Source of the DNA: Zelonia costaricensis
Taxonomy: Eukaryota > Euglenozoa > Kinetoplastea > Trypanosomatida > Trypanosomatidae
Direction of reading: 5' to 3'
Length of the DNA stretch: 28,328 nt
NCBI GenBank assembly: GCA_030849075.1
Contig: JASAOO010003202.1
Coordinates: 1-28,328 of the forward strand
The position numbers and the translations under genes were made by a program. The notes under the pieces are model-generated. The model worked only from the letters and a program-made list of their open reading frames with translations. It made no database searches and was not told where the DNA came from. Positions 1-9,812 of the stretch are shown piece by piece; the stretch's first letter is position 1, and every line of letters starts with the position of its first letter.

Positions 1-1869
1 GGTGCTATTTACAGGGACGGGGGGGGGGAGCAGAGGAGCAACGAGAGTTGGAAGGGAAGGCGTGCGCGTCGCCGAACACGGGACAAAATCGGGGTGCGGC
101 GAGGGACGCGGAGCTGCCGAGGTGCGCGTCTGGGAAAGCGAGCCCCCGTTGCAACCCCACGGAGGGGAGAGGGAGAGGAGGAGAAGCGGGAGGTTCGGAC
201 GGAGCGCAGCGGGAGGGGAGGACGAGAAGCGGTGCTGGCGTGAGGGACGCGCTCTGTTCCAGCGAACACCACCTGGAGGGCGTAGCGGCCCACGTTTGCA
301 AACTGAGCTGAGGTGAGGTAAAACGAGAAGAGAGAGAGAGAGCAGGGAGTTGTGGACGCGAGAAGGTGTGGGTGGAGGAGAACTGGTGGTGGTGGTGGTG
401 GTGGGGGCGGGGGGGATGCGGAGGGACGCGGAGGGACGCGACCTCGCTGCTTCGTGAATGCGCAACTCCGCGCGCTTGACGAGGCGGCCCGTGAAACGGT
501 GAGAGAAAAAAGGAAATAAGCGAGCGTGAGGGTTTCGATTGGGCCCGCCTGCCGCGGTGGCCGTGCGTGTGTGAGAGTCGGCGCGGTGCCCGATGCGAAA
601 AAGAAAAGTTCTCGACTTTGGCGTTCACGTGCTGCGCCAACTTCAACAGACGACAAAGACGAGAGCGAGGAGCGCAGCGTTGAGTGCACCTACCAACTGC
701 CAAGCACGTGCGCTGTGGGGTGGGAGGAGAAAGGGAGTGACGCGGCAGAGGTAGCGAAGAAGGCGGGTGCGAATCGTACTCGTGCGATCTAGTGAGGGCA
801 CGGACACCAGCTCGCCAGTGCGCGGGTTTCACGAGGACGAAAGAGCGAAGAAGGAGGAAGGGGGAGGGAGGGGGTGGTGAAAGACTCAAGAGAGAGAGCG
901 AGGCGACAGCAGACGCAGCGGCGCGACACGAAAGAAGGCTCACAGGGGGGGTGGCGTAAAGGGGGGAGAGAAGGGGGCGGGGGTGTGGCGAGATGGAAAT
1001 CCGCAAGCAGATCACGACAGTAGGCACGCCGGGGCTAAGCCGCACCACAGTAGTCGGGCTGCACGAGCCAGAAAGTAAGGAACACGCCAGCCACAGCGCC
1101 CTACGCAGACACGATGTGATTGAGGGGGGTCACACAGTGTGCTGCAAGGGAGGCGGGGCAAGTCGTGTGGGTGTGGCGGCGCAGTTCAACCAAAGCGGCT
1201 CTGCTGCTCGTCACGCAACGGCGTGAAGTCGCAGCGAAACAGAAAGGAGGTGACAGCGCAGGAGGGTTGACAGGAGAGGGGCACGAGGCGCAGAGAAGTG
1301 ATGCTGCGTAGATGACGCGCTCTCGACAGTGAGGGATGGGGTGAGTCGGGGGTGCAACAGCGGCGCCCCGGGCAAACTCAGCGTCAAGACCAAGAAGAGA
1401 GAAAAGGCTATATTAACGTGCGCCGCGGATAGGCGGAATGGGGGCGTGTGTTTTTATACAGCCGGTCACGTTGCAGATGCACCTCACCGCAGGTGCCGCG
1501 TAAACAGTTTCCGTCTCGATCTCTTCAGCTGTCAAAAACAGGCAACGACGCAACACGAGGGGGGAGGGGGAGGGAGAGGGGGAGGGGGGCGTGTGTGTGT
1601 GTGGGGGGGGAGAGAAAAGACCAGGAAGAAATCCGAAGCGAGGCGGCAACGGATTGAAGCAAGAGGTGGAGAGAAAAGGCAGCGCGACGCGTCTGCCGTG
1701 ATCGCCTGATGTTTGCTGCTGTGATGCAAATAGGCTTCTCCGTTTCTTGTTCTCTTTCGTTTCTTTTCCTTTTGTGGTGTGCGTGTGTCTGTGTGAGTGT
1801 GTGTGTGTGTTGCCTTCCGTGCGCAATACCGTTTGTATTCTCTATCCACTCGATGCGGGTCGATTGCTT
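1..1869 (-). promoter_or_regulatory. Putative ATG-free 5' leader of a minus-strand gene beyond the left edge
   Basis: No gene is visible here. Checking line by line, positions 1-1992 hold no CAT on the plus strand, hence no ATG on the minus strand, while the plus strand has more than a dozen ATGs in the same stretch. CAT reappears at 1993 and is then common. The minus strand is pyrimidine-rich, with CT and CCCT tracts at about 311-346, 839-883 and 1560-1600 that could serve as alternative splice signals. A block selected against start codons on one strand is what a long 5' untranslated leader would look like. The gene itself is not in the window, so this remains inference. Confidence 0.5.
385..402. 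repeat. (TGG)n microsatellite
   Basis: About six copies of TGG/GGT in a row, followed by a G-rich stretch. It lies in the putative 5' leader and would read as CCA repeats in minus-strand RNA. Confidence 0.85.
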
Positions 1870-1892
1870 CTGTGTGTGTGTGTGTGTGTGTG
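1776..1892. repeat. Two (TG)n microsatellite tracts
   Basis: An imperfect TG tract lies at about 1776-1811 and a perfect (TG)11 at 1871-1892. The second directly abuts the candidate minus-strand splice acceptor, giving CACACAG in that RNA. Confidence 0.9.
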
Positions 1893-1954
1893 GAACGGAG
1901 TGGATGGAGACAGCCAAGCACAACGGTGACGGTGTTTGGAAAAGAAAAACAGAG
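1870..1954 (-). promoter_or_regulatory. Candidate spliced-leader (trans-splice) acceptor
   Basis: On the minus strand a pyrimidine tract, CTCTGTTTTTCTTTTCC (1954-1938), is followed about 67 bases later by the first AG, at 1871-1870. That AG is directly preceded by a CA dinucleotide run. No other AG lies between tract and site. Trypanosomatids usually use the first AG after a polypyrimidine tract. The site lies just inside the ATG-free block, which supports it. Unproven without RNA data. Confidence 0.4.
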
Positions 1955-3435
1955 TACGGCGACGAAAGGCGTGGGAGTGAAGGGTAGCGATGCATTGGGT
2001 GCGTCATGAGGGGTGGCGGCATCCTCACTGCTTCTCGCAAAGCAGTGTCGCCCGTGGATAGAGGCAGCTCTTTTTGTTTTTTTTACTCGCCGCTCCCATA
2101 ACAGCACATGCCGCGGTAGTGCGCCTTTCCTGTCTCTTCCCTCTGCGATCCCGCTTTGTGCGGTGCAATGGGCTCACGTAGCGCACACAAGTGGCGCCAC
2201 CAGTCCTCCACCCCACCCCACTCACCCACTTGCGACGATGCGAAGAGGTCGTCCGGAGGAGAACGCTTGTGACCTCGCGCACGCCCATCGCGCTTGCGAG
2301 CCGGCGAGCCACAGACTCCACGGCGTGCGATGCAGCTCGCCCCCTCGGTGCACCACGCGGGAGTTTCGTCACAGGCTCTGCTGCAACGCAGCCGCATGTT
2401 GTGTTTCCTTGTATCTCCTTTTTTTTCTGGTTTGGTTGTGTAGTATGTTCGGCGAAGATTGCGTGTTTCCGAGGAAGACTTGTCAAGCACGAGACGCCGC
2501 GGAAGAAAGGGGGTGCCCTCGCTGCTCCACTCCGATGCGCGCACGGGTTGAGGAAAAGGGAAGAACGAAGGAGTGCCGCCCCTTCCAAAGACGCGAAACC
2601 AAAACACAACGGTGACAGAGAGAGAGAGAGACGGCGGCAGCGCCTCGCACCCTTCTCCATCTAAAGGCCCTCGGGGACGAAGCATAAAAATGGTGACGGC
2701 CGTGAGGGAGTCGGCTGTGCACTCGGCGACGTAATGCAGCACACTCTCACACAAGCACGGCTGACCTCAGGTGCACCGTAGGAGAGCGGGGCAAAGCGAG
2801 CTCAAGGGAGGCGACTGCGGCGAGCCCACACACGCGCGCATCCATCTTGTGTGGCGTTGACTCCTTCTCTCCCTTTCTTTAGCTTCTTTTCTTTTTCTCT
2901 CACCCGCCCTCGCGTTGTGCACGCAGCGCTGAGAGAGAACGGCAAGCAACAGGAGGCAAAGTCAATATCGAGTGTGGACAAGTGGAGAGTAGGGAAGTGG
3001 TTGGGGGGGAGGGAGCACGGAAGCATGCACCAGCATGTAGGACCAGACACGCACTGGAAAAAAAAAAACAGAGAGAGAGGGAGAGTGAGGCGTAAACAAA
3101 AACGAAAATAAAAAGCGAAGAGCGAAGGAGGGAAAACGAGGCCAACGGCAACTTCACAGGGGGGGAAGAGCGACACAGACCGAAGGAGAAGGAAGGGTGG
3201 AAGGCGGTACGGCGACGCGGGTGGAGATGCAAGACACGAAGAAGGCTGGCGTCAGGCCGCTACGGCCCTCGCACCGCGGCACCTGCCCGCGCCTCATCTC
3301 CTTCGCTACCGCGACTGCATAATGCTGCCTCAATCACTACCTCTCGCTCTTCGTCTGTCGATCTCTTGCCATTGCGCTTTTAGTGAGGGGAGAAGAAGGG
3401 AAAGTCGGTTCTGCAGTAGGCGCGTGGGCGGCCGC

Positions 3436-3470
3436 AACACACATACACAAAACACACAACACACAGAGAG
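3436..3470. repeat. Imperfect CA-rich microsatellite
   Basis: ACACA runs interrupted by T and AA, passing into a short GA run. Low-complexity intergenic sequence. Confidence 0.7.
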
Positions 3471-4227
3471 ACTCAGTAGCTTGTCGGTGAGCGTTGTCGT
3501 AGCACCGCCGCTGCACCGCAGAAATGGAGTTTCTGTTTTTTTTTCTTTTTTTGGTGTTGTATTGTGTTGTTGTCTTTTTTGTTTCCCCACCGCGGCGCCG
3601 GTCTCTGGTGCTGCGGGAAGGCAATGCGGCTTGCGTGAAAATGCAGAGGTGTGGCATCGAATGCCGTCGTGGTGTGGCGCGGCGCCTCTGTCACCGCGGC
3701 GATTTCCCCCCAGTGCGAGGCGGGCCGCGTCTCGCGTCCCCCGCTCCAGCCCCCCCCCCCTCTCCTTCCGCCCCCGCTCCCTGTCGAATGCCCCTCTGCT
3801 GCCACGGCTACCCGTACCGCCCCGTCATCGCGTGGGTGGAGCGCAGGGGGAAGAGAGAGGGAGAGGGGGGAGAGGCGACGCGAAGGAGGCGGCAGCTCTC
3901 GGCACTGTCGACGCGGTGCACACGAAGCGAAACCGCGGCACAGGCATGGAGACGGCAACGCTGTCCAACTACACTGTTTTTCGTCCGCAGTCAACTCGGA
4001 TGCGATGCTGCGCCACGCCCTTCTCTTCGCACACGCACGCATCCAGACACGCACGTGAAGAAGGAAAGACAAAGACGCCTGCGGGAGGTCCGGGAGGGGT
4101 GGTGTGGAGTTTGTACTTGTGTGTGTTTGTGTGTGTGGCGTCATCGCTCCCCACCCCACGACCCAGATCACGCGTAGAAAGGAGAAATCAAGCGAGCTGA
4201 GGGCGCTCCCTGGTAGCCGTACCTCAG

Positions 4228-4299
4228 CATACACACGCACGCACGCAGACAACGCGCACACTCTTCTTCGCACGCACACAAGACACACAAACACACGCC
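4228..4299. repeat. Imperfect CA/CGCA-rich tract
   Basis: Mixed CACACG, CGCACGCA and CACAAACACA stretches over about 70 bases. No coding signal. Confidence 0.65.
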
Positions 4300-4596
4300 C
4301 GATGCGGTGCCACTGGAAAACAAAAAAAAAGCGCCGTAGGGGGTGGGGAACGAGAACACGGTACAAACAAAAAACAATAAGAACCGAAAAGCGAAGGGGG
4401 AGGGGAGCTAACAGGAAGAGAGGGGGAAGATCGGAAGGGGTTGGAAGGGGGAGACACACGCACGTCGAAGACACAACGAGAGAACAACAACAACGAGAAA
4501 AAACAGCGCCAAGAAACGAGTGCATCAGACAAGGTGGCGGGGCCAGGGAAAGTGGAAGGCCCCGCGATGGTGCGAGGGGATGGTGCACAAGCTCGC

Positions 4597-4610
4597 AAAA
4601 AAAAAAAAAA
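4597..4610. repeat. A14 homopolymer
   Basis: Fourteen consecutive A on the plus strand, giving U14 in a minus-strand transcript. It could act as a strong polypyrimidine element. Confidence 0.85.
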
Positions 4611-4730
4611 GCAAACGCAAGCCAAAAGCGGAAGAGAGACAGAGAGAGGAGCGTGAGTCGCAAAAGTGAGGCGGTGATGCAGAAGGAGAGGAAGAGACGA
4701 GAACACACAGCACCTCCGCGCTCCGCATAG

Positions 4731-4750
4731 CCCCCCCCCCCACCCCCCCC
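4731..4750. repeat. C-rich homopolymer tract (C11-A-C8)
   Basis: Two C runs separated by one A, then ACC triplets. It is one of several C or G runs of ten or more in this region (others at 19-28, 3750-3760, 5563-5573, 8284-8293 and 9252-9262). Confidence 0.85.
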
Positions 4751-4934
4751 ACCACCACCCCCGCCGACGTGGTGGCGAGTCTCCACTCACACACAGAGCT
4801 CAGGAAGCACAGGCAGACACGCCAGGACAGCTGGGGTGTGGTCAGAGCGTCTTCACCACGATGGTGCGCCGTGGACGCAAGCGCTGCTTGGCGCGCGCCC
4901 GCAAAGGCGTGCACTTGCAGTCTTGCGTACACTT

Positions 4935-4951
4935 ACACACACACACACACA
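4935..4951. repeat. (AC)8 microsatellite
   Basis: Perfect AC dinucleotide run in the gene-free region. Confidence 0.85.
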
Positions 4952-5413
4952 AGTTCGGTGCGCGCAGCGACCTGCTCGCTCTCCAAACCCACCACGGTGC
5001 GTGGAGCAGCCAGCCCCGCCGTGAAGAGCAGAGAATGGGGTGGCTCTTACGCACCCCGCACACACTGACAAATACCGCGAGGAGGACTGGAGGTGAAGAA
5101 CAGCCGCAAGGCGCGTCAGCAAGGACACGGAACGGTGAGGGAAGGCGAGTGAAAGCACACGTGAGAAGCGGTGCCGTGTCAAGCCCCTCTCCCTCCAGGC
5201 GCCGCGCGCACGCCCCACCACCGTGGTCGGGCACGCACGGCGGCGCAGGAATGCGCTGGTAGGCGAGTGAGCAGAGACACATTCGGTAGGGGCGGTATGA
5301 AGAAGCGAGGAGAGGCGGACACAAGGGGAAAGATGAAGGGTGGCGAGGACCAAGCGCGTAGGAAACAAGAGAAACAGAGGGGTGTGCGGGCAGCGGGGAG
5401 CACAGAGACACAA

Positions 5414-5434
5414 ACACACACACACACACACACA
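5414..5434. repeat. (CA)n microsatellite followed by GA run
   Basis: A perfect CA run of about ten units, with a short (GA)n run a few bases farther on at about 5440-5454. Confidence 0.85.
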
Positions 5435-6005
5435 TGCGCACAGAGAGAGAGAGACGCGCAAGCACAGGAATACGCGTACGCACGCACACACGTCTTTAGG
5501 TAAACGTGCGTATGGAGGGAAAGGAAAACAGAAAAGAAGAAAGACGAGGAGAGGGGAGAGAAAGGGGGGGGGGCGACATAACGGACTTGAATCTACGCAC
5601 CAACGCAAACGCCGATGACAACAACAGCGGTTCAAAGCTTCCCTGGACACTGGACAGGGCACATGGAGAAAAGCACGGGAAGCGCAGCAACGCACACAGG
5701 AGGCGCAGAGGAAACAAGACAAAACCGACAAACAGACGAGGCTAACCCGACGACAGCGACGCCGGAGCGGGTCCTTGGCGCCCCTCCACACGCCATTCTC
5801 GTGCGGCCCCATCTGTCCTCGCCCCGACCGCACCACACACGCTCGGGTCACCGTGTAACAAGTGCGGATCGGCGTTGTGGATGCACCGCTTTCCCCAAAG
5901 CAGCGCATCCGCCACGGCAGTCGATCAACGGGTATGGGCAAGTGCGGAACGGGAGGGGCAGGGTGACGGAGACGGAGAAGAAAAAATGGCGTCGGGCAAG
6001 CGACC

Positions 6006-6030
6006 CACGGGACGAGCACGTGCTCCCGTG
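6006..6030. other. Inverted repeat / potential hairpin
   Basis: CACGGGA and GAGCAC are mirrored by GTGCTC and CCGTG around a central CACGTG, with a bulge of three bases on the left arm. The 12-base core GAGCACGTGCTC (6014-6025) is a perfect palindrome. A function is not evident. Confidence 0.5.
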
Positions 6031-6489
6031 TGGGCCGCCAGGATGAGGCACAAAACGCTGACAGCCTGGCACGGGACGCGCAGTGCACAACTGCACTGGC
6101 CACCCCCGCACCGACGCATGTCTTTTTGGGGGCCGTCGCGTTTGCTGGCGGCACTGCGGCAGCGCCTCCTTCGGCCCCACACGCCTTCCGCGCCGCTTCT
6201 CCCCAGAAGCGGCGGTTCCGGTGGCGGGGTGAAGCAGAGGCAGCGCTGCGGCGGCGGCGATGGCCCATCGCGCACGCCCGCCTCACGCGCGACTGCTTCG
6301 TGGACACACGACAGTCGAGCGACGAAAGAGAAACAGGCCGACTTTGAAAAGTGCAGCAGACAAGAAAGAAGTCACCGCGCGTGGAGGGCTTGGGACGGTG
6401 GGGGCAGCTAAAGGTCAGGCACACGCAACGAGGCGCACACACACACGCACGTACTCGGAGAGCCGCTTGTTTTCCCCAAAACAGGCAAC

Positions 6490-6720
6490 CAACGTGTACT
6501 GCCATGGCGTCACACCCACACCTCACGCGTGGCATGCCACATACCAGTAGCTGGGTCGATGTCAACCATGCCGTCCTCGCGAAAAGAGCTGCCCACCTGA
6601 GCTGAGCACGGGTTCCCCCCGGTCAAGCAAGGCTTGGCCGGTCCACGTGCCAGCAGGTGTGACGGCAGCGTCACAGCCGCAGCGGCACAGCACATGAGCC
6701 CCTCCCCCTCCATCTCCGCC
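6490..6720 (-). mobile_element. Possible degenerate SIDER-like retroposon segment
   Basis: This is a high-complexity patch inside low-complexity DNA. On the minus strand it contains GACGGCATGGTTGACATCGA, TGTGGCATGCCACGCGTGAG and CTGGCACGTGGACCGGCC. These remind me of the short degenerate SIDER retroposons that are common in Leishmania 3' UTRs and are linked to mRNA instability. I could not align it to a consensus, and no clean A-rich tail or target-site duplication is evident. The true ends may lie outside this interval. Confidence 0.3.
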
Positions 6721-6932
6721 ACCCGCAGCACCTCAAGCCGACGGCACACGAAAGAAAGAAAAGAAAAAGGAACAAAAGCAGCGAACGCAGCGACCGGTCG
6801 ACAGTCCCAAGCCGATGACGCTCGTGTCTTGAAGAAACAGAGGAAGGGCAGAAGGTAGTGAGAGCAACGATGAAGGGGGCAGGTGGGTGGGTGTGACGGA
6901 CGGGACGAGGGACATGGAAAAAGGGGGGGCGA

Positions 6933-6957
6933 CCACACACGCACACACACACACACG
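6933..6957. repeat. (CA)n microsatellite
   Basis: CA dinucleotides interrupted once by G, between G-rich and A-rich stretches. Confidence 0.8.
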
Positions 6958-9097
6958 CAAGGAAGAAAAAGAGGGCACACCGGCAACACGGTGAGGGGTC
7001 GAGGCACGTGAGGGAGAGAGACAGCAAAAGAGATGGGCTGGGAAGCGGCAAAGGACAATACACAAACACAAGGCAAGGAGAGGGCAGATGGCAGAGGGGC
7101 ACGCCGCGTACAAGAGGAGCTTGAAACATGCGAAAGAAGCGAAAAGGAAAAAAAAGAACAGCGCGGGAGGGAGGGAGGGAGGGGGTGGGGGCGGAGAGCC
7201 CGTAACAGCACGCACATCAAACGCACAAGGCGGGGGAAGAGGGCAAGGAACATCAGGAGGAAAGAAGCAGCGCACAAGGAAAGGGTGACAGGAGTCGCGG
7301 TACCCTCTTCTCGCACCAGATGGCCTGGTTTGGAAAAGACCGAGGGAGCATCAGCCAAACCGTGCGCAAAAACCAAAGGAGAAAACACCATTCACATACA
7401 CAATCGTGGTCGGCTACTCTCACCTTGCGGTCTTCTACGCGGTGCCCCAGCGTGCGTACGCACCTCGAGGCGACCGTGGAAAATGAGGCGGCCGTGCAAT
7501 TCGCTGTCTTCACCCTCGCTGTCGGTCTATAGCAGAACACTGCACGCAGTCGTTGCCGAGTTCCCCGTGGGGACATCGCCGTGGGTGCCACAGCCGCCAC
7601 ACGTGCTCGCCGTGCGCCAAACGCCGTGTGCCTTTCTTCTCCTTTCCGATCAAACCGCAGAGAAGGAGCGTGGCGCCGCGCTAATGTGCGTATCGAGTGC
7701 ACACCCGGGAACGGAGAAGCACAGAGCTGGAGGACACGCAACACAGGAGAGGCGAACGGGTTCGACGAAATCCGTTCGCCCACTGCGTCTGCCACAACGC
7801 GCCCCACCTCGGCAACGAGAGAGTTAGAACACAGGCAATGGAGAGGGTGTGGGGTGCAGGCTGTACCATACTCGATACCACGACAAGAGGCAAGACCAGG
7901 CGAAGCGCAAACACCAAGAAACGACGGTAGCACCAGCGCGGCTTTGTGTGTACCGTTGTGCATGCCTGCGACGAGGCAGACTCGGCGAGCTCCGGCACGC
8001 ATGCCAGCACAACCACACGCAGAGAGAGAGGCGCACATGCCACGGTCCAAAAGGTGCGGTGCAGAACGTAAACCCGACGGAAACACAGAAAAAAAAACAG
8101 CAAGAAACACGCGTAAATGAAAACGGAGGGGAAGGGGAGCAAGAGACGTGCGTTGCTGCTGCAAAGACGTAGCGGGGGGAGGGAGGGAGGGAGATGGGAA
8201 GCAAGGAAAGGCGGGTTGCAGGAAGCCCGCGCATCGCAAGGCGGGCCTTCGCACGCACCGATCAACAAATGTGTGATCCCCCGCCCCCCCCCCTTTTCGC
8301 TGCCCATCCACAGCCTTGCGTACACGAAACACAGCTGAGACGACCAAAAGAAACAAGCCCACCGTGCGCCCCCCTGTTTTCGTTCCTCTGAGTCCATAAC
8401 CAAATCAACAAAAAAGAAAAGAAACGTGATCTAGAAGGCGACGTGGAATCACAACGATACGTGCCTGCGGAAGTGCGAGTGTCTCTATGAGTGTGTCCCG
8501 GTGCACGTCTCCTCCCCTGCATCGCGGCAACGCGAACGTGCTTGAACCGCACAAACGAGCAAACAGGAAAAAAAAAATGGTGATGGTCGCCAACGTGGAA
8601 CGAGTGAGAAGCCGCGCGAGGAAAGAGAGAACACAGCGAAAGAAAGGAAGCGACAAGCAAACAATGGAAGGAAAGGGGAGGAGGGCCCCGGAACGTGCCG
8701 TGTCAGCACCGACTACCAAAAAAAGAAAAAGAAAAACGCATCATCGTTCTCACGGCGCGGGTACCCGCTTCTCCGACGGTGCGCTTGCCTGTGCGATCGT
8801 TCTGCAGAGCTGCGCCGACTGCCGTCATGTGCGTTCCGTCCTTCTCTTCTGTTTTTTTTTCTTTTATCGAAGATAACAATGCGCAGAGTGGGCCCGGCGA
8901 AGTGGCGGCACATGCAGGGGACATGCGCAAAAGAAATAAAAGGGGGCCCTTGGAAACGCAAAGCCACCCCTGTCAGCGGGCACGTACGCGGCTTCAAGAT
9001 GAGCAAATGCACAACCATGTAGCCGGCATGCGACCTTGCACGCAGTGGCTCTGGCCAGCAGAGCTGGTCGCCCGCTTTCTGCGCGAGCCTTGTAGAG

Positions 9098-9120
9098 ACA
9101 CACACACGCACGCACACACA
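9098..9120. repeat. (CA)n microsatellite
   Basis: CACACACGCACGCACACACA-type run. It lies about 0.7 kb past the stop codon of the giant gene, inside its 3' UTR. Confidence 0.8.
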
Positions 9121-9459
9121 TCCACGCAACAGCAAACACACCACAGCACGGCCGTCTCCACATGTCTCTCCTTTGGCGCTCTCTGCCACCTCGACCTCGT
9201 TCTTGCGAGGTTCGCTGTCTGCATGCTGCACCAGCCCCACCGATGGCGTCGCCCCCCCCCCCTCTCCCGCCCACCGGCGGCAAGGGAAATGCGACGCAGA
9301 TGGTGGACACCTCGGCAGACTCCGCGCGGCACACGCGTCTGTGCACCGCACTGCAGCCCGCGCCCCTTCGTCACCCTCCGCAGAAGAGGCGGCGGAGCGC
9401 GAGGCGCAGAAAGGCCCCACCACGCGACGCTGCCCGCCCATAGGTGCGGGAAGCTGCCC

Positions 9460-9476
9460 GGGGGGGGGGGGGGGGG
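9460..9476. repeat. G17 homopolymer (C17 in the transcript)
   Basis: Seventeen consecutive G on the plus strand, about 340 bases past the stop codon. It is the longest mononucleotide run I noticed in the window. Its length in an assembly may be unreliable. Confidence 0.85.
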
Positions 9477-9812
9477 CGACGGTGTCACACGACAGCACAA
9501 AAATAAAACCAAAACAAACAGCGAGGCGTGGCTTGCAGAGTCGCCGCGGGGCGCGGTGCACGAGAGACGCAAGCCCCACGGTGTGGGGAGAGAGAGCGGC
9601 AGTCGGTCGAGGAGCGGCGGTCGTGAAAGGGCAGCACGAACAAGTCCGGGAGAGGGAAGGAGAAAACGGGAGGGGGGTGAGCCGACAGGAGGAGCTCCGG
9701 TGACGCGCCCGCCGCCGACACCGCGCCCCGGTACCCGCGAGCGACATCTTGCTTCGGCTATCCCCTTCCCCGGCCTCCGCCCCTGGTGACCCTTCACGAG
9801 CCCTGCCGCAGC

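Larger units (their letters stand above)
1955..9812 (-). other. Gene-free region: probable very long 3' UTR of the giant gene plus intergenic DNA
   Basis: About 7.9 kb lie between the stop codon and the candidate splice acceptor. All frames here give Arg/His/Ser/Pro-rich or low-complexity translations with no recognisable domain, so I call no gene. The plus strand is purine-rich at about 2930-3230, 4300-4700, 5270-5600, 6750-7300 and 8100-8700, which means pyrimidine-rich RNA if the minus strand is transcribed. Shorter plus-strand pyrimidine tracts occur at 2400-2440, 2860-2905, 3520-3600 and 8830-8870. More complex sequence lies at about 5750-6730, 7400-7960 and 8980-9450. In trypanosomatids the poly(A) site is set by the next splice acceptor, which would place it near 2000-2500; this is inference. 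Confidence 0.55.

Noticed and set aside
5..1048. Minus-strand open frames at the left end (for example 5-1048 and 9-689)
   Set aside because: They contain no ATG, only alternative start codons, and their products are Ser/Pro/Arg low-complexity with no domain.
6510..8362. Minus-strand frames of about 290-370 codons (6510-7391 and 7253-8362)
   Set aside because: They are rich in Cys/Ser/Phe/Leu from pyrimidine tracts, and no domain or consistent codon pattern is seen. They are better explained as pyrimidine-rich untranslated sequence.
8695..9789. Plus-strand 364-codon frame and overlapping minus-strand frames after the giant gene
   Set aside because: The translation is Arg/Pro/His-rich, crosses microsatellites and the G17 run, and overlaps several equally long frames on both strands. 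There is no recognisable protein.
1..9812. tRNA, snoRNA or other structured RNA genes in the gene-free part
   Set aside because: I looked for tRNA T-loop-like motifs on both strands and found none. The hairpin at 6006-6030 alone is too little for an RNA gene call.
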